Assembly (NCBI GenBank): GCA_002479485.1
Contig: DLNM01000053.1
Location: forward strand, 1-37,096
Direction: 5' to 3'
Source: Firmicutes bacterium UBA7510
Lineage (GTDB): Bacteria; Bacillota; Clostridia; Tissierellales; Sedimentibacteraceae
DNA: 37,096 bases
The position numbers and the translations under genes are program-made. This document shows positions 16,007 through 24,146 of this stretch, piece after piece. The notes beneath the pieces are model-generated. The model was not told the origin of the DNA. It saw only the letters and a list, made by a program, of their open reading frames with translations, and did no database searches. The number at the start of each line of letters is the position of its first letter. Position 1 is the first letter of the stretch.

Positions 16007-17371
16007 TTAAATTTGTATAAATGCTAAAAGAACGAAGTTTAATATGAACAATATTGTTGAAACCCAAAGTATTGGATGAATATCCTTGCTTTGTTTTCTA
16101 AACATTTTAACTATACAGTAGAAGATAAAACCAGCTGCTATACCATAAGAAATACTGTATGAAAGTGCCATAAATACACCAGCAAAGAATGCAGGTACAG
16201 CCTCTTCAAAATCTGTCCACTCAATTTCTGCAAATGCTGACATCATCATGATACCTACAGCTACTAATGCAGGAGCTGTAGCTGCAAATGGTATAGCACT
16301 TACAAAAGTTGCTAGAAATGCACTTATTGCAAAGCAAATAGCTACTACAACACTTGTTAAGCCAGTACGTCCACCAGCGCCTATACCTGCTGCACTTTCA
16401 ACATAAGTAGTAGTATTAGAAGTTCCTATTAAAGCACCTACTGAAGTTGCTATAGCATCAGCAAATAATGCCTTGTCCATTTTTGATTTAAAACCACTAT
16501 TTGTTTCCATAGACTTTTCATCTTCTTCACTGAATATTCCACTACGACGGCCAGTTCCGATAAATGTACCGATAGTGTCAAATGTATCCGATAAACTGAA
16601 TGAGAATATTGTTATAAGTACAAGTGGAAGTTTAGAAGGATCATCGAATAAAGACCTTATTCCACCTTCCTTAAATATAGCTAAAAAAGTTGTAGGCAAT
16701 GCTGCACAAGCCTCACTAAAGCTTACAGTATCTGCAGTAGTTGTAATTCCCATTGGTATTCCAATTAAAGATGTTACTATAATACTAATTAATATAGCAC
16801 CTTTAACTTTTAAAACTAAAAGTACTATTGTAAGAACAAGACCTATTAAGAATAACCAGTAAACTGGTTGATTTAAAGTAGATAAGCTAGGTACTGTTAC
16901 AGCACCAAAATTGATTATACCAACATTTAATAATCCTATGTAAGCTATAAATATACCAATACCTCCACCAATAGCATTTTGTAAGCTTCGTGGTATAGCC
17001 TTAATTATGTATTTACGAATTTTTGTAACAGTAATAATTATATTAAGTATACCGCATATAAATACCATAGATAGAGCTTGTTGCCATGTAAATTTAAGTC
17101 CAAAACATACAGTAAAAACAAAGAATGCATTAAGTCCCATACCAGGAGCTTGAGCATAAGGAACATTGGCAAAAAGACCCATAATTAATGTTCCAATAAT
17201 TGATGATATGATAGTTGCAAGAAATACTGCACCCCACTCCATATTAGCTTTGCTTAATATACTTGGATTTATAGCTATAATATAAGCCATTGCAAAAAAT
17301 GTTGTAAGACCAGCTATAATTTCTGTTCCCACAGTCGTTCCGTTTTCCTTTAATTTAAAAAACTTTTCCAT
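16007..17371 (-). CDS. NCS2-family purine permease (AdeQ/PbuG-like)
   Basis: A 454-aa transporter with 12-14 helices. It begins MEKFFKLKENGTTVGTEI and continues AGLTTFFAMAYIIAINPSIL, the AzgA/PbuG-type NCS2 start. Further signs are FSLSDTFDTIGTFIGTGRR (substrate-site helix) and ALIGTSNTTTYVESAAGIGAGGRTG in two overlapping pieces (~315-340). The family imports hypoxanthine, guanine or adenine with protons. I take the ATG at 17371 because GAAAGGA precedes it with 7-nt spacing; a longer form from 17386 would start before that site. No other purine gene is nearby and I could not confirm a purine riboswitch upstream. Confidence 0.92.
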   Translation of the reverse strand: MEKFFKLKENGTTVGTEIIAGLTTFFAMAYIIAINPSILSKANMEWGAVFLATIISSIIGTLIMGLFANVPYAQAPGMGLNAFFVFTVCFGLKFTWQQALSMVFICGILNIIITVTKIRKYIIKAIPRSLQNAIGGGIGIFIAYIGLLNVGIINFGAVTVPSLSTLNQPVYWLFLIGLVLTIVLLVLKVKGAILISIIVTSLIGIPMGITTTADTVSFSEACAALPTTFLAIFKEGGIRSLFDDPSKLPLVLITIFSFSLSDTFDTIGTFIGTGRRSGIFSEEDEKSMETNSGFKSKMDKALFADAIATSVGALIGTSNTTTYVESAAGIGAGGRTGLTSVVVAICFAISAFLATFVSAIPFAATAPALVAVGIMMMSAFAEIEWTDFEEAVPAFFAGVFMALSYSISYGIAAGFIFYCIVKMFRKQSKDIHPILWVSTILFILNFVLLAFIQI

Positions 17372-17619
17372 AATAATTCCTTTCATTTATATATATTTTG
17401 TCTAAAATATCCTGAAAATAATATATGATAGTAGATATGGATATTATCAGTACATACAAATTGTACTAAATTTCTTCTTGTTTAGCAATAGCAAATGGCA
17501 AAAAACATTAAATTTTTTCATAAAAATCACCTAATATATGGAAAAAATAAGCAAAAACACGAATAACATGTATTTATATTAAATAAATAATTCGCTTTAC
17601 TCTTTCGACAAAATACCAA
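17372..17619. other. Intergenic region upstream of the purine permease
   Basis: About 250 bp of A/T-rich sequence between the permease and the promoter at 17620. On the minus strand it holds CTGATAATAT and a weak hairpin formed by an ATAATAT/ATATTAT pairing (about 17415-17450), but not the three-way junction or second conserved loop of a purine riboswitch. I see no ORF. Confidence 0.5.
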
Positions 17620-17648
17620 TTGACAATATATTCCTTTTTAGCTATAAT
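17620..17648 (+). promoter_or_regulatory. Consensus sigma-A promoter
   Basis: TTGACA (17620-17625), 17-nt spacer, TATAAT (17643-17648): a perfect match at both boxes and ideal spacing. It drives the 35-aa basic protein with a leader of about 65 nt. Confidence 0.9.
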
Positions 17649-17720
17649 GTGTGCAAGTAAACTTATGTATTATGAAAGTTTATGGGTACGGAATATTATT
17701 TGGGAAAGGAGATAACAAAT

Positions 17721-17828
17721 ATGCCTGATAAAAAACCTGCAAAACCTGGTTCAAAACCATCTAATTCAGCTAAGGATAATAAAAATTCTTCATCAAAAAA
17801 ACCAGCAGCAAAGAAACCAAAAATGTAA
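17721..17828 (+). CDS. Small Lys/Pro/Ser-rich basic protein (35 aa)
   Basis: ATG follows AAAGGAGATAACAAAT, a near-ideal ribosome site. The peptide reads MPDKKPAKPGSKPSNSAKDN, then KNSSSKKPAAKKPKM. It is strongly positive, with no aromatic or Cys residue, and must be disordered. Similar Lys/Pro/Ala tails occur on nucleoid- and ribosome-binding proteins, so nucleic-acid binding is a reasonable guess, not a finding. It is a single-gene unit between a perfect promoter and a strong terminator, so it is likely abundant. No family is recognised. Confidence 0.75.
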   Translation: MPDKKPAKPGSKPSNSAKDNKNSSSKKPAAKKPKM

Positions 17829-17846
17829 TTTTATAATATTTTAAAG

Positions 17847-17885
17847 CACCTAATATGATGTAATAGTTATATTAGGTGTTTTTTT
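17847..17885 (+). terminator. Intrinsic terminator after the small basic protein
   Basis: CACCTAATAT / ATATTAGGTG, a 10-bp perfect stem with a 12-nt loop, followed by seven T. Confidence 0.92.
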
Positions 17886-17958
17886 ATGATAAAATTTGTA
17901 ATTATGCTAAAAATAAAACAAATCAATATAAATATGTGAAGGGTAAAAGAAATTTATA

Positions 17959-18654
17959 ATGGATACAAATAAAAAAATATTGGTAGTTGATGATGAAGTT
18001 AAAATAGTAAAAATATTGAAGGCATATTTAGAAAAATCAGGTTATGACGTTTTAGTATCTTTTACTGGGAAAGAAGCTATAGATATATTTGAGAAAAATG
18101 ATGTAGCCTTAGTATTGCTTGACTTAATGTTGCCTGATTTGATGGGTGAGAATGTATGTAAGGCAATTCGTGCAAAATCAAGAGTACCAATAATTATGAT
18201 TACTGCAAAAACAGATGAAAAAAGTTTAATTAAAGGTCTAAATATAGGTGCAGATGACTATATAACAAAACCATTCAGTCCTAAGGAGGTTATCGCTAGG
18301 ATTGATGCAGTTCTTAGAAGAGTAAAAAGTGATAATTTAGTAAATATTCCTGTTTCATTTTGTGACGGATATTTGACTATTGATTTTATAAATTCAAATG
18401 TGAAAATAAATGGTAAAGAAATTTCATTAACAGCCACGGAGACTAAAATTTTAAACACTATGGCTAAAGCTCCTAATAGAGTATTTTCAAGAGAGGAGCT
18501 TATTGCGTATGCTCTTAATTATGAGTTTGAGGGCTATGATAGGAGTATAGACACTTATATTAAAAGCATACGTCTAAAAATAGAACCTGACAGAAAAAAG
18601 CCGAAATTTATAGTAACTGTTCATGGTGCTGGATATAAGTTTGTAGGTGAATAA
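17959..18654 (+). CDS. OmpR/PhoB-type response regulator
   Basis: A 231-aa two-component regulator. The receiver domain (~5-120) has the acidic pair D11/D12, phospho-acceptor D55 (LVLLDLMLPD), the Thr in MITAKTDE and the Lys in YITKPFSP. The C-terminal winged helix (~135-230) ends in the usual RSIDTYIKSIRLKIEPD and GAGYKFVG. It is followed after 3 nt by its probable kinase. The ribosome site (GAAGGG) is weak and distant. Confidence 0.95.
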   Translation: MDTNKKILVVDDEVKIVKILKAYLEKSGYDVLVSFTGKEAIDIFEKNDVALVLLDLMLPDLMGENVCKAIRAKSRVPIIMITAKTDEKSLIKGLNIGADDYITKPFSPKEVIARIDAVLRRVKSDNLVNIPVSFCDGYLTIDFINSNVKINGKEISLTATETKILNTMAKAPNRVFSREELIAYALNYEFEGYDRSIDTYIKSIRLKIEPDRKKPKFIVTVHGAGYKFVGE

Positions 18655-18657
18655 GAT

Positions 18658-19356
18658 ATGGCGCTTTTTAAGAAAAAAATAGATAGAAGACATTTGCAGC
18701 AGTTAACTTCAGATATTGCCCATGAGCTTAGAACTCCTTTAACTAACCTTCAAGGATATTTAGAAGCGATATTAGATGGAGTTTGGGAGGCGGATAATGA
18801 TAGGATACATGAATGCTATGTAGAGGTTATAAGACTTAATAAAATAGTAGATGAGCTCCAGGAGCTAAGTCTATTGGAGGACTTTGACTTTATATTGCGA
18901 AAGGAGAAATTTGATTTTAGGGAATTATGTTTGTCAGTTATTAGAAGTTTTGAGCTAGCATCTCAGGAAAAAAATATTAACATTAAATTAATTGTAAAAT
19001 CAGACGCAGCTATACTAGCTGACTATAATCGTTTGAAGCAGGTGTTAATCAATCTTATATCCAATGCTATCAAATACTCTTATGAAAATGGGATAGTTAT
19101 AGTAAGTTATTATGTTAAAAAAGGTAATTATATTATAGAAGTAACTGATAATGGTATTGGCATATCAAAAGAGGAATTGCCCCTTATATTTGAAAGATTT
19201 TATAGAACAGATAAATCAAGAAGTAAAAAAACAGGGGGTACAGGCATCGGTTTAGCTATTACAAAAGCCATAGTTGAAAATCACAATGGCTCTATTTCAG
19301 CGAAAAGTAGCGACAAACTTGGAACTAGTTTTATAATAAAATTACCTAGAGGATAA
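18658..19356 (+). CDS. Sensor histidine kinase core lacking any membrane or sensor domain
   Basis: A 232-aa kinase consisting only of HisKA (~12-78, SDIAHELRTPLTNLQG with phospho-His22) and HATPase_c (~125-230: N box LINLISNAIKYS, G1 DNGIGISKEE, F/G2 FYRTDKSRSKKTGGTGIGLA). BaeS-like kinases normally carry two membrane helices, an extracellular loop and a HAMP domain before HisKA; here only 11 residues precede it. The start ATG lies 3 nt after the regulator's stop with no good ribosome site, so it depends on coupling. Either it is a naturally soluble kinase or a deletion removed the sensor. It should phosphorylate the adjacent regulator. Confidence 0.9.
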   Translation: MALFKKKIDRRHLQQLTSDIAHELRTPLTNLQGYLEAILDGVWEADNDRIHECYVEVIRLNKIVDELQELSLLEDFDFILRKEKFDFRELCLSVIRSFELASQEKNINIKLIVKSDAAILADYNRLKQVLINLISNAIKYSYENGIVIVSYYVKKGNYIIEVTDNGIGISKEELPLIFERFYRTDKSRSKKTGGTGIGLAITKAIVENHNGSISAKSSDKLGTSFIIKLPRG

Positions 19357-19448
19357 ATTATTTTTAAATCACCACATTATTATCACATTTATATGTTAGA
19401 GTATAATCTGTACTCTATAAATACATAACTTGTATAGGGTATAATACT

Positions 19449-19498
19449 AATCTCAATTTAAAATCTTACAAACTAATCTCTTTCAGAGATTTGAGATT
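19449..19498 (+). promoter_or_regulatory. Leader with alternative AATCTC / GAGATT pairings before the cell-wall hydrolase
   Basis: AATCTCAA (19449-19456) can pair with TTGAGATT (19491-19498), enclosing an inner hairpin AATCTCT / AGAGATT (19475-19491). Because AATCTC and GAGATT each occur twice, mutually exclusive pairings are possible. The gene's ribosome site (AAGGAGG) lies about 20 nt further on. Confidence 0.4.
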
Positions 19499-19531
19499 TT
19501 ATAATTGATCTTGGTATAAGGAGGATGAATA

Positions 19532-20209
19532 ATGATAAATTTAAAGAAGAACATAGCAGTTTTGTTAGGTACAGGGGTATTGCTACTAGGTATGGGGTTT
19601 GTTTGCGACAATAATGTATATGCAGATGAGGTACCAGCTCAAAGTAGTGCTGTAGAAACAAAAATAGCGACTGTAACAACTACGAATTTAAGAGTTAGGA
19701 AAGGACCTTCTACTGATACAAGTATATTAGGTTTAGTTAATACAGGGGAAACTTTTACTCTTTTAGGTGAATATGGAGAGTGGTATAAAATATCATATTA
19801 TGGTCAAGAAGCATATATACATGGAGATTATGCTAATATATCAACAGGTATTGCGCAGCAAAAAAGTTTAGGACAAAAGGTTGTGGATTATGCACTTCAA
19901 TTTGTAGGTAAGCCATACGTTTATGGGGGTACAAGTTTGACTAATGGTACTGATTGCTCAGGATTTGTTATGGGTGTTTACAAAAATTTCGGTATATCTC
20001 TACCGCGTACATCAGGTCAACAAGGTAATAGTGGAACATATGTAAATGGACTTCAAAATGCGAAACCAGGTGATTTAATATGGTATTCAGGACATATAGC
20101 CATATATATGGGTAATGGAAAAATAGTCCATGCAGCCAATGAAAGGTTAGGAATTACTGTGTCTAGTGTTTATTTTAAATCAATATTAGGCATAAGAAGA
20201 ATTGTATAA
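19532..20209 (+). CDS. Secreted SH3b-NlpC/P60 peptidoglycan endopeptidase
   Basis: A 225-aa protein with a signal peptide (~1-31, cleavage near YADE), a bacterial SH3 domain (~45-105: TTNLRVRKGPSTDTSILGLV, GEWYKISYYGQEAYIHGDY) and a C-terminal NlpC/P60 domain (~115-225). The catalytic Cys142 is in NGTDCSGFVMGVY; the His is in SGHIAIYMGNGKIVHAANE. The family cuts the D-Glu to diamino-acid bond in peptidoglycan stems; SH3b binds the wall. A role in cell separation or wall turnover is likely. AAGGAGG precedes the ATG. It follows the two-component genes, which may or may not control it. Confidence 0.94.
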   Translation: MINLKKNIAVLLGTGVLLLGMGFVCDNNVYADEVPAQSSAVETKIATVTTTNLRVRKGPSTDTSILGLVNTGETFTLLGEYGEWYKISYYGQEAYIHGDYANISTGIAQQKSLGQKVVDYALQFVGKPYVYGGTSLTNGTDCSGFVMGVYKNFGISLPRTSGQQGNSGTYVNGLQNAKPGDLIWYSGHIAIYMGNGKIVHAANERLGITVSSVYFKSILGIRRIV

Positions 20210-20229
20210 GAGATTTATAGTTAAAGAAA

Positions 20230-20272
20230 AAAACGGGTTTATCATCGTATAAGATGGTGCACCCGTTTTTTT
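20230..20272 (+). terminator. Intrinsic terminator after the NlpC/P60 gene
   Basis: ACGGGT / ACCCGT with an inner ATCATC/GATGGT pairing, flanked by A- and T-runs. Confidence 0.85.
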
Positions 20273-20352
20273 TATTAGTATATAATTTTTTCTTTATACC
20301 AATTAAAATATATGGTAAAATATACTAAAATTATATTTAATAGGTGGTTATT

Positions 20353-20856
20353 ATGAGAACTGTTTTAGATATTAAACCGTTTGAAAATGAATTTGAGATT
20401 TTTACTATGCCAAAGGTTCGTGTGATTGGCAAAGAGGCTCGATGTGGTGGTGCGTTGGGAAATACTGCACCTGCATTAGCGCAAGAAACAATATTTTCTA
20501 GTTCATATAAAATTTTAGAGAAACTCCCTCGTGCGCTTAACTACGGATGCGGGTGGACATGTGACTACGATGCAGAAACTGATACTTTTTCTTATATAGT
20601 GGGTTTTATTACACCAGCTGACACACCAGTCCCAGAAGGTTTTACCTATCGTGACAGCCCTGCTACTTTATGTGCAAGAGGATTAATTGGAGAAGATGCC
20701 GGACAAACCATTAAACGTGCAAAAGAACTTGGTTATGTAACAAATTGGGAAGATTGTCCATGGAATTCCGAGTTCTACATTCAAGAAGAGGAAGATGCTT
20801 GGACACAACCTAATCTTGAACCATGTCATTGGCTTGTACCAGTTAAAAAAGCGTAG
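20353..20856 (+). CDS. GyrI-like / AraC effector-binding-domain protein
   Basis: A 167-aa stand-alone small-molecule-binding protein of the GyrI/SOUL-like fold: the opening FEIFTMPKVRVIGKEARC, the central YGCGWTCDYDAETDTFSYIVG and the C-terminal EDAWTQPNLEPCHWLVPVK match the general pattern. Such proteins sequester toxic compounds or serve as sensors; the ligand is unknown. The ATG at 20353 is preferred over a GTG at 20344 because TAGGTGG spaces well. Codons are richer in C/G (for example CGT, GCG, TAC, TGC) than in neighbouring genes, suggesting acquisition from another genome. It is a monocistronic unit with its own terminator. Confidence 0.75.
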   Translation: MRTVLDIKPFENEFEIFTMPKVRVIGKEARCGGALGNTAPALAQETIFSSSYKILEKLPRALNYGCGWTCDYDAETDTFSYIVGFITPADTPVPEGFTYRDSPATLCARGLIGEDAGQTIKRAKELGYVTNWEDCPWNSEFYIQEEEDAWTQPNLEPCHWLVPVKKA

Positions 20857-20860
20857 TATA

Positions 20861-20906
20861 AAAATCCCCAAAGCTCTTACTTTATTTTGCCTTGGGGATT
20901 TTATTT
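20861..20906 (+). terminator. Intrinsic terminator after the GyrI-like gene
   Basis: AAAATCCCCA-A-AG pairs with CTTGGGGATTTT (one bulged A), then a T-rich tail. Confidence 0.85.
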
Positions 20907-21037
20907 ATTTATTTGTAACTATTTTACAAATTATGTATCTATATATATATCTTGTTATAAATTTTAACATTAATAATAAATATTGTGGTACAAGGTACAG
21001 CTATATAGCATTAAGTATTATTGAAAGGAAATATATT

Positions 21038-21553
21038 ATGAAAGCTAAGTTTGAGCAAGTTTATAATGAACTTAAAAATACAATCTATAATTATCTTTAC
21101 TACATGGTAAAAGATGAACAGTTATCACAAGATTTATCTCAAGAAACTTTCCTGAAAATCTATTTGAATTTATCTAAGTTTCGTGGGGATAGCAGTATTA
21201 AAACTTGGTCATTAGTTATTGCCAGAAATGTATTTCTAAATTATATTCGAAAGAAAAATCCAAGTTTAGTAGAAGAAAAATACATGGACTTAAGTATTAC
21301 AAACAATGATAATATGCCAGAAGACATTGTTATAAAAAAAGAAAATTCTGAAATTATTAAGAGGGTACTATTTTCCTTAAAAGAAGAGGATAGAACAGTC
21401 TTAATTTTACGTGACCATGAAAATTTATCATATAGTGAGATTGGACAGATTATGAAAATATCTGAGGTTGTAGTAAAAAGTCGTATTTTTAGGGCACGGG
21501 GCAAATATAAAGAGCAATACTTAAAGCTTTCTAATTCAGTGGAGGTGATTTAG
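21038..21553 (+). CDS. ECF-type RNA polymerase sigma factor
   Basis: A 171-aa protein with sigma region 2 (~20-85: YYMVKDEQLSQDLSQETFLK, FRGDSSIKTWSLVIARNVFLNY) and region 4 (~105-160: LKEEDRTVLILRDHENLSYS, EIGQIMKISEVVVKSRIFRAR). Region 3 is absent, as in ECF factors that answer envelope signals. The ATG at 21038 has GAAAGGAA upstream; the longer open frame from 20795 has no support. The stop codon directly abuts the anti-sigma start, so the two are translationally coupled. Confidence 0.92.
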   Translation: MKAKFEQVYNELKNTIYNYLYYMVKDEQLSQDLSQETFLKIYLNLSKFRGDSSIKTWSLVIARNVFLNYIRKKNPSLVEEKYMDLSITNNDNMPEDIVIKKENSEIIKRVLFSLKEEDRTVLILRDHENLSYSEIGQIMKISEVVVKSRIFRARGKYKEQYLKLSNSVEVI

Positions 21554-22561
21554 ATGTCATGTAGCTATAAAGAAAAAGTGCTTTCTTATATAAGAGGTAT
21601 TATAGAAGATGAAAAAGAAGTAGTAACAATAGAAAATCATATTGATACTTGTTCAGAGTGTCAAGCTTTAGTAGAAGGTTACACTCAAAAGTCACAAGAG
21701 ATAGTTAAAATACCACAAAAAGAGTTTGATGGAGATGAAAATAAGTTAAAGGATAGAGTAGTTAGTTATGAAAAAGGTACAAGAAGAATTATTGTATTTA
21801 CTATAGTAGGATTAATTTTGGGTTGGTTTAGCTATTGCTATTTTATAGATCAATTTATATTAACTAAAATAATACTTGCTATACCATATAAGTCTAATGA
21901 AATGATACATAATATTTTACATTCGCATAGAGGAATATTGGAGTATTATTATGGACATAAATCAAATGAATTTTTTCCACAATCTATTATAGCAACATTT
22001 TTAACAGAAAGAATTACACCAGTACTTATAGGTGGGGCAATATATGGAAGTCTAGCGTATTTTACAGGAAACAAAAAAGTTTTTACATTAAGAAAGTATA
22101 TGAAATTTGCTGCTATTTGGTGCTTAATTATATTAGTGTGGGTTGGTGGAACTTTTTTACTTAATTCGTATACTGTGCACAATAATAATGAGTTAAAAAA
22201 TATTAGCGGATATGGTTTAAATTCTGAAACTAGAGGTTCATATTATTATAATGATTATATGGAAAATATTTTTGATATGCTTGATACAGCTTTTTATGAA
22301 GGGGATTATCCAAAATTATTGGAAAGCGTTGAAAGAAATGAAAAAAATGAACACTATATAGAATTTTATTTTGGGAATCTACATTCAGGCTACATGATAG
22401 CCATAATAAATCCTGTTGACAAATATTTAATAACAGATAATAGAAAGACATATGAAATTTCAGAGTCTTTTGCTAAATTTGTATTAGAGTATATTAATAC
22501 AGAAAATTTAAAAGAGGGTAAAAATATTCTTAGATATAGAAATGGGGTGTATTACAGATGA
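21554..22561 (+). CDS. Membrane anti-sigma factor with zinc-binding motif
   Basis: A 335-aa protein. The N-terminal 40 residues carry H29-x3-C33-x2-C36 (NHIDTCSECQ) plus Cys3, the zinc anti-sigma signature that grips the ECF factor. About three membrane helices follow (~76-95, ~150-170, ~186-206), then a C-terminal extracytoplasmic domain of ~120 residues with no recognised fold. It has its own GGAGGTGAT ribosome site. Its TGA overlaps the next ATG (ATGA), and this ordinary TGA stop shows that TGA is not reassigned in this organism. Confidence 0.88.
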   Translation: MSCSYKEKVLSYIRGIIEDEKEVVTIENHIDTCSECQALVEGYTQKSQEIVKIPQKEFDGDENKLKDRVVSYEKGTRRIIVFTIVGLILGWFSYCYFIDQFILTKIILAIPYKSNEMIHNILHSHRGILEYYYGHKSNEFFPQSIIATFLTERITPVLIGGAIYGSLAYFTGNKKVFTLRKYMKFAAIWCLIILVWVGGTFLLNSYTVHNNNELKNISGYGLNSETRGSYYYNDYMENIFDMLDTAFYEGDYPKLLESVERNEKNEHYIEFYFGNLHSGYMIAIINPVDKYLITDNRKTYEISESFAKFVLEYINTENLKEGKNILRYRNGVYYR

Positions 22562-23268
22562 GAAAATTATTCAATAAAATACCTATAAGGACAGCTAAGG
22601 ATTGGATGATAGCGGGAATATTTATGGCACTAATAATATATTGTATCACAATGTTATTTAAAAATAATATTAATAAATTTATGCTATCATTTGTACCCCC
22701 AAAGCTATCTCGTATGAATGTACCAGAAAGCTACGGAAATTTGATGATTACTGTTTTTATTATGACAGTTACAACAATATTTGTACAAACAATGAAGAAT
22801 AAGAGTAAAAAGCTCTGCGCTTTATCTGCAACTATAGGAATAGTTATTTTCTTTACAATCTTTGGGGCTTTTAAGTATCATTGTCTTTTTATAGTTAATA
22901 CTGCCTTTACACGTGAAGCTGATTATGGAGTTATTTCATCGTATAGTAGTTTAGAAAATAAGCATATTCGTTTAAATTCAGGTGATGAAAGGTTAAAAAA
23001 ATTAATTAGTTTAGTAAATAGCTTAGAGGAACTACCAAAAGAAGAACAAAAAAAATTAGGAAAAGAGATGAAAAATAGGGATTTTGAGTTAAGTGCATGG
23101 ATTTCATTTCCTACTGCTTTTGGTTATCATTATAGTTTAGTTTTTGATACAGTTGATGATAAAATAATTTTTAATAATGGTTATTATGGGAATAATTTTC
23201 ATTACTTTAAGGATAATGGGTTTATAAATTATGCAAATGAATTATTAGAAAGTGTTGATTCAAACTAA
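22558..23268 (+). CDS. Membrane protein of the ECF sigma operon, function unknown
   Basis: A 236-aa protein with about three hydrophobic helices (~17-36, ~62-80, ~90-110) and a ~120-residue soluble tail (RLKKLISLVNSLEELPKEEQ region, then FPTAFGYHYSLVFDTVDDKI). The tail resembles proteins with a small DUF-type beta domain but I cannot name it. It overlaps the anti-sigma gene by 4 nt, so it is coupled and likely acts with it at the membrane, perhaps in sensing or as the effector the sigma factor induces. Confidence 0.7.
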   Translation: MRKLFNKIPIRTAKDWMIAGIFMALIIYCITMLFKNNINKFMLSFVPPKLSRMNVPESYGNLMITVFIMTVTTIFVQTMKNKSKKLCALSATIGIVIFFTIFGAFKYHCLFIVNTAFTREADYGVISSYSSLENKHIRLNSGDERLKKLISLVNSLEELPKEEQKKLGKEMKNRDFELSAWISFPTAFGYHYSLVFDTVDDKIIFNNGYYGNNFHYFKDNGFINYANELLESVDSN

Positions 23269-23320
23269 ATTGATTATATGGAAATACTATGCTAACATAT
23301 TTATATAATAATTTTTTGTG

Positions 23321-23345
23321 ACGCCGCGAAGCGACGTAATGGAGG
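23321..23345 (+). promoter_or_regulatory. GAA-loop hairpin before the creatininase gene (partial leader copy)
   Basis: ACG-C-CGC / GCG-A-CGT around a GAA loop (23321-23337), then TAATGGAGGT. It matches stem 2, the loop and the SD spacing of the ddl and merR leaders, with different paired bases. The GTGAA/TTCAC stem and a leader ORF start are missing. Confidence 0.6.
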
Positions 23346-23350
23346 TAAAT

Positions 23351-24106
23351 ATGAGATTAGCACATATAACATGGAAAAAGGCTGAAGAGTATTTTAAAAG
23401 TAACGATACTGTTTTAATAGCAATAGGCAGCATAGAAAATCACGGTACACATTTAGCACTTGGAACTGATACATTGATACCTGACAAAATATTGGAGATA
23501 GTAGAAAAAAAGGTTGATGTTATGATAGCGCCAACAATTCCATATGGAGCATGTGATTCTATGACTGATTTTCCCGGAACAATATCTATAGGCTATGATG
23601 GGCTGCTAACAGTAATAACAAAAATAACTGATTGCTTACTTAAGTTTGGTGTCAGAAAATTTGTATTTTTAAATGGTCATGGTGGTAATATATCAGCTTT
23701 AGAAACAGCTAGCTTGAATATAAACAATAAGGGTGGTTTAGCAGCAGTATTTAATTGGTGGTTAATTGCACCAGAGCTTAATGAAGCGTGGCGTGGAGGT
23801 CATGGAGGAGCAGAGGAAACTGCCGCAGTTATGTCCGTTAATCCTGATTTTGTTGATATGATTTCATTAGAAGAAATGAATGTGAAGGATGTATCCGAAA
23901 GCCTTAAGGGTAGTGGTTTTAAAACCATAAGCTTTAAAGGAATTGACATAAGCCTTCCAAGAAATTATAAAAATGTAACAGATAACGGCTGGATAGGAAA
24001 AGATCATCCTAAAACTGCAACAAAACAGTGGGGAGATGAGATGCTGGAGGCGACCGCTAGCTATTTAGCTGAATTTATTGAAGAATTTAAAAAAGTTAAA
24101 CTATAG
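23351..24106 (+). CDS. Creatininase-family amidohydrolase
   Basis: A 251-aa metal-dependent hydrolase of the creatininase fold. Signatures are SIENHGTHLALGTDTLIPD (metal ligands Glu/His/Asp), FLNGHGGNISALETA and GGHGGAEETAAVM (His and Glu ligands). The family opens cyclic or linear amides (creatinine, formamidopyrimidines, mycofactocin precursor), so the substrate cannot be named. The ATG at 23351 has GGAGG 6 nt upstream; an open reading from a GTG at 23318 would translate the leader hairpin and is rejected. It is a single-gene unit with its own terminator. Confidence 0.9.
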   Translation: MRLAHITWKKAEEYFKSNDTVLIAIGSIENHGTHLALGTDTLIPDKILEIVEKKVDVMIAPTIPYGACDSMTDFPGTISIGYDGLLTVITKITDCLLKFGVRKFVFLNGHGGNISALETASLNINNKGGLAAVFNWWLIAPELNEAWRGGHGGAEETAAVMSVNPDFVDMISLEEMNVKDVSESLKGSGFKTISFKGIDISLPRNYKNVTDNGWIGKDHPKTATKQWGDEMLEATASYLAEFIEEFKKVKL

Positions 24107-24110
24107 TTGA

Positions 24111-24146
24111 AAACACTACATATTTCTAGTATGTAGTGTTTTTTTA
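24111..24146 (+). terminator. Intrinsic terminator after the creatininase gene
   Basis: AAACACTACATA / TATGTAGTGTTT, a 12-bp perfect stem with a TTTCTAG loop and a T-run. Confidence 0.9.

Noticed and set aside
17372..17470. Possible purine riboswitch upstream of the NCS2 permease (minus strand CTGATAATAT)
   Set aside because: Only one short match; the second conserved loop, the closing P1 stem and a terminator or SD-masking hairpin are not there.
20795..21037. N-terminal extension of the sigma factor
   Set aside because: It overlaps the preceding gene and its terminator, and the sigma domain starts at 21038 with its own ribosome site.
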